Source of the DNA: Chloroflexi bacterium TSY
GTDB lineage: Bacteria > Chloroflexota > Anaerolineae > Caldilineales > Caldilineaceae
NCBI GenBank assembly: GCA_019217005.1
Contig: JAHBNG010000173.1
Location: forward strand, 1 to 25,138
Length of the DNA: 25,138 nucleotides
Reading direction: 5' to 3'
The notes below the pieces were generated by a model. It did no database searches and was not told the DNA's origin. It was given only the letters and a program-made list of their open reading frames with translations. The position numbers and the translations under genes were made by a program. This document shows positions 16,321-23,530 of this stretch, piece by piece (positions within the stretch are counted from its first letter, which is position 1; each line of letters begins with the position of its first letter).

Positions 16321-16482
16321 CATTGAGTAGTCAGTTACCAGTAATCAGATAGTCTCTCAAACTGAATACCGATAACTTTCGGTTGTGGCTTGGTCATCCT
16401 ATGATGTAGAGCGTGGATTCGTACATCACCGTGCGATCTTCGCATTAGAAAACTGTCCTTCATTCGTAACTCGTAACTGGCA
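16321..16482. repeat. Duplicated 3' tail, copy B, with a degenerate hairpin
   Basis: 16381-16482 is the counterpart of 10909-11004. The preceding part (GTCAGTTACCAGTAATCAG ... CAAACTGAATACCGATAAC) corresponds to the hairpin at 10838-10901 but has lost much of its pairing. ATTCGTAACTCGTAACTGG near 16461 contains the word CGTAACT twice, where copy A has it once. The stretch 16221-16320 shows nothing recognisable. Confidence 0.8.
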
Positions 16483-17024
16483 TTACTCCTTACTTCCATC
16501 CGACCAGTCGCCACGTTCTAACGCTGCCAATATTTCAGTTGTCGTTTCCCATAAATCCCGTCTCCGACCTCTTTCCTTTGCTGCTTCAACCACCGTCAAG
16601 GGCAACGTAGCCTCGACTTCTGCAATGTGCCGCCCAGCAATATCTTCATACCAGCGTGAGTTGGCGATATACGGAGTCTGTAGAGCGGCGGCGTAGAATT
16701 CGACAGCTCGCTCATTTTCTCCCTGATCGGCCAGGAGCAGAGCCATGGCTGGCAATTCAGGATGCATGTGGTTGGGTGAGGTCGCTCCGGTCACCAATAT
16801 CGTTTTCAAGGCTTCGATGAGTATGTCGACCATTTGCTGGCGCTTCCCCAAAGCGAGATATGTATGTCCCAAACAGAAGAGGGGACCCGCCAATAATGGC
16901 CGGTGTCCCGTCTTTTTAAGTATGGCGGCGCTCTCCTGAAATCGTTTTAAGGCTTGTCTCACATCACCTTCGGCGAGGTCGATCCGGCCAAGATTGTAAA
17001 GGGTGAAAGCTAGTTGCCATTGAA

Positions 17025-18517
17025 CTTTACTTTCTGGTAAAGGCTTGAGTGACAAAGGGCAAACCGAAAGGGGCGGAAAAAAGAATCCACCCTGAAAAAA
17101 CGGGATAAAATGTAAAAATAGTGCTCGGCTAGTTTAAGCAGCGGCATTGAGGCGGCGATGAGCGAGAACGCCTTTAGGTAAATGGTGTGAAACCGAGGCC
17201 TTTTTCCGAAAGTCAGGGTCGAGTTGGTCAGGAGTTGGAAAAAGAGCACTCGAGAGAACACGGCGCAGCCTGCCGGGAGTGGATTGAGGCTCTCGATCCC
17301 AGTAGCCAGTCGGTATGGGAGGAAGAGAAGCGGCTAAATGGGAAAGAAGATTGCCAGCCAGCAGCCCCAGTTCAGGTAAGCGGAAACAAGCCTCATCGGC
17401 ATGAACAAATTGACGATGTAAGCCAATCATCTGCTTGGAAGCCAAGGGGGGATGTTCAACAGGCCAGCGTTCCAGGTAGACAAGATAAATGGTTTCAGGC
17501 TGCAAAGTCATAACGGTCGCCAAAACCAAAGGTGTGTTGTAGGCCGGATCCTGAATGACGTAAATCGAGTAGGTACGGTTGGCTGTATCCACCTTGGTTG
17601 TTCTGGGGACGAGATTGTGCCATGCTTGATAGCAAATCAGGCGACCACTATAGAGAAAGCGACCAGACGAGTCCGGAGTTGTAGCCTCGAGTCGCTTTCC
17701 TTATAGCTGCGAGAGAGCGGACGCACAATATCACCATATTCAGGTGGTCTGCCTTTTTCTTTGCGTTTGGGGAACTCATTGCGGCGCACTGTGCAGTTAA
17801 TGGCTTCCCGCAGGACAAATCGGTCTATGCCGCTTTCTAGCATTTCTCTGATTGTAAACCCGGCATCGACCACCGCCACTTCGTCTGACTCCAGTGATTT
17901 CTTCGTCTCTTTCAGCAGCTTTTTCCGAAACTCACTTTCCTTTGTTCCAACCGTGCATCTCATGATTGCCTTGAGCAGTGGCACTCGCTTCCCGCCTATC
18001 TCCCCCGAGCTTATCATCACTCCAAAGATGAGCGGGCAATGCCCGACGAGCCGTTGAGTTATAGAGTCGGTTCACTTTCCCTTGCAGCTTCGGTCGCCAG
18101 AACCCTGTGATATCTATGCTTTTCACTCGGTACCCTTCTAACTTTTGCCTCCCATTCCCTTTCCACTTCTTCTTGCCACGACCCCAGCAGACTTGTGATA
18201 TCCCATGATCCATATCGAAAGCTCCACCAGCTTCGCCGGAGCTCCTCATCTTCAAACCCGCTTTCTTTCAATGCGCTATGGATTGCTCCTCGACTTTTCA
18301 GAAACGACCCATTCAGCATTGCCCACATCAGACGCATTACATTTACGTTTGTTCCCATCGGCGTTACTTGCAATACATTCATCAGTACTGCTATAGTTAT
18401 TTCTGGCGCGGTTAGCATTCCTTCCTCCTTTTTGGGTTCTCTACCTTTAGGATGAACTGCTAACCGCTTTTTGTCACATTTCTCACCTCATCTCTTTTCT
18501 TTTACCAGAAAGTAAAG
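17025..18517 (-). mobile_element. IS4-superfamily insertion sequence (1493 bp) inside regulator 3
   Basis: The ends CTTTACTTTCTGGTAAA and TTTACCAGAAAGTAAAG are perfect 17-bp inverted repeats. The direct repeat TTGAA flanks the element at 17020-17024 and 18518-18522. Removing the element with one TTGAA restores MNLQWQLAFTLYN in regulator 3. The family rests on the transposase motif described in the next entry. Confidence 0.85.
17134..18418 (-). pseudogene. IS4/IS701-like DDE transposase, frameshifted
   Basis: The pieces are MLTAPEITIAVLMNVLQV... from 18418, then (shift near 18130) VKSIDITGFWRPKLQG with NSTARRALPA, then (shift near 18020) MISSGEIGGKRVPLLKAI with VAVVDAGFTIREML, then (shift near 17690) TYSIYVIQDPAYNTPLVLAT to LNAAA and stop at 17134. 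The likely catalytic Asps are in IDITGFWRP and VVDAGF. The third block, YLERWPVEHPPLASK, fits the Y-(2)-R-(3)-E-(6)-K signature of the IS4 group. At least three frame changes make this copy inactive. Confidence 0.7.
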
Positions 18518-20203
18518 TTGAAGATTCATGGCTTTATATATGATGAAATCTGCTTCAGCTTGCCGCCGAGCTTCCTCATAAAGACCCAAGTTTACTTTCG
18601 ATCGGGTCATGCTAACGTCGGCCGTACTTGATTCGTGCGGTATACCTAATGCTTCCTGGATCGCCCGACACGCCTCAGCCGCAGCGACAGATTCGCGAAA
18701 CTTGCCGCCAAACTGGAAGTTGACACTCAAAGCTTCATAGTTACGGGCCAGGTCAGCCTGACTATCCATGGATTCAAATAAAGCCAAACTCTTTCTTAGA
18801 TATCGTTCAGAGACCTCGATTTGGCCCGCAAACAAGATCATATGGCCTAAGAGACTGTAAGCTCTGGCAATGCCCCGTGGATCGTTCAGCTGCTGGCGGA
18901 TTGCTACACACTCTTCCATCAATTGTACAGCCTTATCAGGGTTGCTTCCGGTTCGGTGCTTATGGCTTAATAATTCCAGGGCATAGGCTATGCCCCAGCG
19001 GTCATCCATTTGACGGTACAAAGCCAGACTCTGAATGAACAGAGTCTGGGCATCAGGCCTCAAATATTCATTACTTGTGCCGTCTGATAGGGCTAGGAGT
19101 AAGAAGGCGCGTTCTGGCGTGGTGTCCTGATCCCGCAGGATGGGGCTAGCAAGGATGTTTTCCGCCTGTTGGAGTGTTTGTTGGGCTAGCTCATGTTGCG
19201 CCAAAGCGATGTTAAAAATGCCTTGCCAAGTTAAGAGGTTAACAAGCAGGCGGGGTTGACTTGTGTGTACTGAAGGTTGATCGACGCGTTCTATATCAGC
19301 CAAGGTTATCGCTAACTGCTCAGTGGCAATCCGGCACATCATCTCACCTGCGCGGAGATGACCATGCCACTGATAAAAGAGGGCTAATGAAACCAACGCT
19401 TGCTCAAGTTGCCTTATCTGGGTCTGCTCGACGGCCCACTGCCAGGCAATGCTGGCATTTTCACGGTCAGCTTCAACCTCCGCTAAGGCTTCTTGCTGAC
19501 GACTCCCTTTCAGGGCCGCTTCACGCTGCTGGAGAAAGTCACAGTAATAGGCCGCGTGACGGTCGCGTACAGCAGATTCATTTAACGTTTCTGGACTCTT
19601 GCTGCTCTGCTGCGTAAGATGTTCTGCCGCGTATTGTCGGAGCAATTCGTGGATTTCGTAACGCTTTTGACGTTGGCTGTAGCGTAAGAGTGACTTATGC
19701 ACCAACCTGGCTAACGTGCGCAACGTAGTCTCGGTCACCGCGCTGGCCGCCGCTTGGGTAAAGCCGCCCCGGAAGACCGATAGCTGGGCATAGGTTACCT
19801 GCTCTGCCTCGCTCAAGCCCTGCCAAGACGTATCAAACACCGCCCGCATACTCTGATGACGCGCGGGAACATTCCGCAATTCCGTTTCCAAAAAATCGAG
19901 ACTTTGTTGAATTTCACTAACAATCTCATCGAGCGAGAGCATCTCCACCCACGAGGCAGCCAGCTCCAGCGGCATGCCCTCGACCAGACGGCAAATATCG
20001 ACCACATGGGGGAAATCGGCGGGAGCAAGCTTGAAGTCGGGTTGTCCGCGTCGCGCACTCTGCACAAACAAGGTGACGGCTGCGCTTTCGGCAATCGCCT
20101 CCCCTGCCAAGTCTGGAATCGTCAACCCCTGCAACAAGTACCGTTGTTCTTCATATAAGTTCAACCGTTCGCGCGAGGTCGCCAGGATTTTGACGTGTGG
20201 TGC

Positions 20204-20359
20204 TGGGGTGGTTCAGAATTAGGTTTACACTTTTGATACATAGACAAAAATCTATATGAGGTCATTTTCTGCCTGAGCATGGCTCAAATTAGAAAATATA
20301 AACATCTTTTCTCTTTGCAAAAATGTAAACCTAATTGTCCGCCTAAAATGAACCACCCC
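20204..20359. mobile_element. 156-bp MITE-like element in regulator 3
   Basis: It begins TGGGGTGGTTCAGAATTAGG and ends, reversed, GGGGTGGTTCATTTTAGGCG. The outer GGGGTGGTTCA and inner AATTAGGTTTACA blocks form imperfect inverted repeats, the left side lacking about ten bases. A 7-bp direct repeat GTGGTGC flanks it (20197-20203 and 20360-20366). Excision restores the regulator frame. It has no coding capacity; the short open frame across it is accidental. It would need a transposase from elsewhere. The parent family is not identified. Confidence 0.8.
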
Positions 20360-21152
20360 GTGGTGCCTGCTGTAAAAGATCAGCGATCAACGTTGCCCCG
20401 TCGAGCAAGTGCTCAAAGTTATCCAGCAGAAGGAGCATGGTTTTCTGCTGGCAGTAATCGAAAAGCTGCTGTTGCGGCGACCGTCCATCATTTTGAAACG
20501 GGTATCCGACCGCTTCGGCAATAGCCGGAATGATCGCGGCTGGCTCAGAGAGCGGTGCTAGCGAAACAAAATAGAGACCGTCGGGGAAATTCGTTTTTGC
20601 CAACTCTTCTTTGCCCACAGCCAGGGCGAGCTGTGTCTTGCCGATACCGCCAGGGCCGACGATGGTCAATAAGCGGATATTCGGGTCAGACAGCAAGTCG
20701 GCAAGTCTGGTTAATTCTATCTCACGACCAATAAACAGGGTCGAGATATCTGGCAGATTGTGCCGATTGACACTTTCGGGTTGTGGCTTTTTCGCTGGGG
20801 TAAATGACTTCGTAAGGATGCCTGACTGAGTGTGAACAAGAGGCGTTGCCAGCTTCCACGGCACATCATCAAGCGACAATTGGCTCGGCTGCGTTCCGTC
20901 TCTGGGACATTCAGACAACTTCCCAAAAGGTCAGCCAACTGTTTAGACGGCTTTCGCTCATCTGATTCCAATTTGCGGATGGTCACGACCGAACAGCCGG
21001 CCTGGTCTGCCAGCTCTTGCTGCGACAGATCCAAGGCCGTGCGTTGGAGCTTGAGCCAGGAGCCGAACGTTTTGTCCGTCATCGGTCCTCACCTTTTGAC
21101 ATTCAGTTAACAGTTTGGTCATTCCACGAAAGTAATTACCCAGGCCCATGAT

Positions 21153-21194
21153 TCGTGATTCGTGTCAAGTGGACCCACTCGACACGAATCACGA
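21153..21194. repeat. 19-bp hairpin upstream of regulator 3 (heptamer-word type)
   Basis: TCGTGATTCGTGTCAAGTG (21153-21171) and CACTCGACACGAATCACGA (21176-21194) match at 18 of 19 positions around a 4-base loop. The left side contains GATTCGT twice in tandem. It lies between regulator 3 and control region d, in the regulator's expected 5' leader. Confidence 0.75.
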
Positions 21195-21214
21195 TATAGT
21201 CATCGATTGCGCAT

Positions 21215-21317
21215 TGTATATCGCGTGTATCAGACGTTGTATCGCGCTTTGTATCGCATTCTGTACCGCTATTGTATCACAATTGATCTTATGCTGGAAT
21301 GCAGAATTGGTTATAGT
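21215..21317 (+). promoter_or_regulatory. Control region d: six phased TGTAYC sites plus TTGATC and TATAGT
   Basis: TGTA sites start at 21215, 21226, 21238, 21250, 21262 and 21273, with spacings 11, 12, 12, 12 and 11. TTGATC is at 21283-21288 and TATAGT at 21312-21317, again 23 bases apart. This is the longest array in the window. It should place successive sites on nearly the same face of the helix. The regulator beside it is dead, so any control now would have to come in trans. Confidence 0.7.
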
Positions 21318-21339
21318 GGAGACGTGAATCAATGATAGC

Positions 21340-21377
21340 GTGAAGCGTGATTCGTGAGTTCACGCACCACGTTTCAC
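21340..21377 (+). promoter_or_regulatory. Leader hairpin upstream of the lipoprotein gene
   Basis: GTGAAGCGTGATTCGTGA (21340-21357) faces TTCACGCACCACGTTTCAC (21359-21377), pairing over most of its length with a few mismatches. The words GCGTGAA, GCGTGAT and TCGTGAG show 7-bp periodicity. The stem ends just before the AAGGAGC ribosome binding site at 21379, so it could affect translation. Confidence 0.5.
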
Positions 21378-21441
21378 ATAAGGAGCATAAATCATGAATC
21401 GAATCAACAATCCACTCAATTACCAAACAAGGAGCAGATCA

Positions 21442-22311
21442 ATGAACCGTATCTATCTCACAATCGTTTTACTCAGCTTGCTCGTTACGAGCGCATGTGT
21501 TCCGTTAGAACCTGCTGCTGTTTCTGCCAGCAGTACATCAGGGAGCACCCTTCACGAATTGATCATCACCGCCACTGCCGAAGGCTGGGACACACCAGAA
21601 TCAGTGCCAGCGGGTTGGACTGAGGTCACTGTAATCAATGAGAGCGACGGAAGACGACAGGCGGCATTCCTGCGGCTGGACGATGACAAGACAATGGATG
21701 ATGTATTTGCCGCCATCGAAGCGGGAATGCGTGGACACGCGGAATGGATGACTGCCTATGGAGGCGTTTCAGGCGTCCAGCCCGGCACAAGTAGAACTGT
21801 CACGGTGAACCTGTCCGCGGGTCAATATATTGTGATTGACCCGGTACCCGGAGCTGACGGCGTCCCTGGCATGGCCAAAGGCTATTTCATGCCGCTAATC
21901 GTTGAAGAAAGCGACGCCGAGACAGCACCACCTACAGCAGATATGGCGATAGAGTTGGTCGACTATGCTTTTATCTTCGACTACGAAGCTGTCACCGCGG
22001 GCAGCCACACGATTCAGGTGATTAATAGCGGCCCCCAAGAGGCACATGAAGTTATATTCATCAAGCTGAATAAGGGAGCAACGGTCCAGGACTTCCTGGC
22101 TGCGCTGGCCCCCGACGCGCCTGAAGGCCCACCGCCAGGTAGGTCAGTAGCCGGAACTGCTGCCTTTGACACGGTGACGCAAAACTATCTCGAGGTAGAG
22201 TTCGAAGCTGGTGCAACCTATGGGCTGGTCTGCTTTCTTCCCTCGACTCAGCAAGACGGTCAACGCCACCATATGTTGGGTATGGTTGGGCAGTTCACCG
22301 TGCCTGGTTAG
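21442..22311 (+). CDS. Cupredoxin-like lipoprotein with two related domains
   Basis: The ATG at 21442 follows CAAGGAGCAGATCA and gives a lipoprotein signal (MNRIYLTIVLLSLLVTSAC; lipobox VTSAC). The in-frame ATG at 21394 also has an AAGGAGC site and would add 16 residues. The protein has 289 aa. After the lipid-anchored Cys come two similar beta-rich domains, about 35-150 and 165-289. The second ends with LVCFLPSTQQDGQRHHMLGM and carries EAHEVIF earlier. His, Cys, His and Met in that order resemble the type I copper site of plastocyanin-like proteins; copper binding is inference. It is the divergent partner of the dead regulator 3. A perfect hairpin separates it from the flavoprotein gene. Confidence 0.75.
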   Translation: MNRIYLTIVLLSLLVTSACVPLEPAAVSASSTSGSTLHELIITATAEGWDTPESVPAGWTEVTVINESDGRRQAAFLRLDDDKTMDDVFAAIEAGMRGHAEWMTAYGGVSGVQPGTSRTVTVNLSAGQYIVIDPVPGADGVPGMAKGYFMPLIVEESDAETAPPTADMAIELVDYAFIFDYEAVTAGSHTIQVINSGPQEAHEVIFIKLNKGATVQDFLAALAPDAPEGPPPGRSVAGTAAFDTVTQNYLEVEFEAGATYGLVCFLPSTQQDGQRHHMLGMVGQFTVPG

Positions 22312-22376
22312 GCCCTTAGGAATAAGGTAACTATACAGCGAAGCATTGCCTCAAACCGACAAGTGGTTAATCGTGG

Positions 22377-22424
22377 ATGGTTGATGGTTGATAGCGGTCT
22401 GTGCGACTATCAACCATCAACCAT
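22377..22424. terminator. Perfect 18-bp hairpin between lipoprotein and FMN reductase genes
   Basis: ATGGTTGATGGTTGATAG (22377-22394) and CTATCAACCATCAACCAT (22407-22424) are perfectly complementary with a 12-base loop. The arm is the 7-bp word GGTTGAT iterated twice. It may act as a terminator or mRNA-processing stem between two genes in the same direction; there is no U-tract. Confidence 0.7.
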
Positions 22425-22456
22425 ATCTATACCAAGCTAAAGAAAGGAATAAAACG

Positions 22457-23059
22457 ATGACCAACCTAACCAATCCTCATATCGTCATCATCTCGGCCAG
22501 TCAGTCTGACAAATCGCGCTCGCGGCTGGCGGCGCAGCAGGCTCAGGATTATCTGGTCGCTGACGGGGCGATGGCAGACCTGATCCATCTCAAAGAACGT
22601 AACATTCAGACCTACCCTGGCTCAAACAATGACCCAGAACTGGATCTGCTGGTCGAACGCTTCAACGCGGCTGATGGCTGGGTGTTCGCAGTGCCCGTCT
22701 ATAACTGGGGGCCGTCTGGGGTGCTGACTAACTTTCTACACTATGGGCTAAGGGATACGCCCGAGCGACGCTATCGACCTTTTGTTATTCTAGGTGGGGC
22801 TGGCGGCCAAAAGAGCTTTCTATCATTGGATGGTCTGGCCCGTACGCTGACTTACGAGATCAACGCGGTTGAGGTCGGCTCCGCTATTCTAGCGGCTGGC
22901 GATGAAGCTGACCCGGAGAGAGCCTGGCTTCATCCCGATGTAAAGCGACGCATCGAACGTTCAATGGCCGCCTTGACAAAGTTTGCCAAGACTTCTCCCG
23001 CATATGAACATCGCCAACCGAACAGAATTGAGTCTGGAGAAATGATGGCTGTAGCATAG
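22457..23059 (+). CDS. NADPH-dependent FMN reductase family protein
   Basis: The ATG at 22457 follows AAAGGAATAAAACG and is preferred over the in-frame 22388, whose extension crosses the hairpin. The protein has 200 aa. It has a flavodoxin-like fold: the first strand and phosphate loop in PHIVIISASQSDKSRSRLAAQ, the conserved VFAVPVYNWGPSGVLTNFLHY block and FVILGGAGGQKS. Members reduce FMN or quinones with NAD(P)H in the cytoplasm. The C-terminal tail after about residue 175 looks unstructured. It lies between the lipoprotein and VOC genes, 61 bases ahead of the latter, and may be co-transcribed with it. Confidence 0.85.
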   Translation: MTNLTNPHIVIISASQSDKSRSRLAAQQAQDYLVADGAMADLIHLKERNIQTYPGSNNDPELDLLVERFNAADGWVFAVPVYNWGPSGVLTNFLHYGLRDTPERRYRPFVILGGAGGQKSFLSLDGLARTLTYEINAVEVGSAILAAGDEADPERAWLHPDVKRRIERSMAALTKFAKTSPAYEHRQPNRIESGEMMAVA

Positions 23060-23120
23060 CCACAAGATGAATCTGGGATATGATCTGTATCGAAGTTTCG
23101 TATTCAATGTGGAGGAAAAA

Positions 23121-23513
23121 ATGACTACGTATCTTGAACACGCTAACATCACCGCACCGGACATTGATGCGGCCATTGCTTTCCTAAAAGTGATTGATCC
23201 TACCTTTCAAGTCAGGCACGATGCAACGCCGGAAGGCAGTTATCGGTGGACGCATATTGGTAACGATCACTGTTATATCGCCTTGCAAGCGCCGCATCTG
23301 GATGCAACGCCCCAGGATCGACAACAACCTTACAAGAATTATGGCGTCAACCATTTATTGTGGGTCGTTGATGACTTAGACGCTGTGGTTGCGCGTCTCG
23401 AAGCAGGTGGCTACCGAAAGGGGATTCCTGTTGATCCCCATTCGGCTGGCCTGGAATGGGAGATTGTGCAATATTTGTCAGACGATCCGGCTGAACGTAA
23501 TCAATATGCGTGA
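23121..23513 (+). CDS. VOC family (glyoxalase/bleomycin-resistance-like) protein
   Basis: The ATG at 23121 has GGAGG ten bases upstream and is preferred to the in-frame 23067. The protein has 130 aa, a single VOC unit of two beta-alpha-beta-beta-beta modules. EHANITAPDIDAAIAFL opens the first and GVNHLLWVVDDLDAVVARLE the second. Likely metal ligands are His in LEHANI, His in GVNHLLW and Glu in LEWEIVQY. The family includes lyases, dioxygenases and drug-binding proteins, and the reaction cannot be told. It ends 17 bases from the convergent stop of regulator 4. Confidence 0.8.
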   Translation: MTTYLEHANITAPDIDAAIAFLKVIDPTFQVRHDATPEGSYRWTHIGNDHCYIALQAPHLDATPQDRQQPYKNYGVNHLLWVVDDLDAVVARLEAGGYRKGIPVDPHSAGLEWEIVQYLSDDPAERNQYA

Positions 23514-23530
23514 TCACCATTTAAAGGATT

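Larger units (their letters stand above)
16483..21082 (-). pseudogene. Regulator 3: XRE HTH - NB-ARC - TPR paralogue, broken in three places
   Basis: The start at 21082 follows AGGTGAGG and reads MTDKTFGSWLKLQRTALDLS, almost as in regulator 2. Three lesions follow. Near 20905 a small deletion, apparently between CGCAG repeats, removes the codons between PETER and QPSQLSLDD and shifts the frame. A 156-bp MITE (20204-20359) splits LLQQAPHVKILATSRERL. An IS4-like element (17025-18517) splits KAMNLQWQLAFTLYNLG. Otherwise the NTPase motifs are present: GPGGIGKT, LLLLDNFEHLL and GMPLELAASWVEM (two residues shorter than in regulator 2). The C-terminus is ALERGDWSDGSKE. It is a recent paralogue of regulator 2, including the 3' flank, and is clearly dead. 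Its divergent partner is the lipoprotein at 21442. Confidence 0.85.

Noticed and set aside
20279..20524. 81-aa open frame crossing the MITE
   Set aside because: It runs from the MITE into antisense regulator sequence; no homology and no initiation signal.
9916..21276. The TGTAYC arrays as a CRISPR array or replication iterons
   Set aside because: Repeats are only about 6-9 bases with a 10-12 bp period, so there is no room for spacers. No cas or replication initiator gene is present, and the arrays recur before regulator genes.
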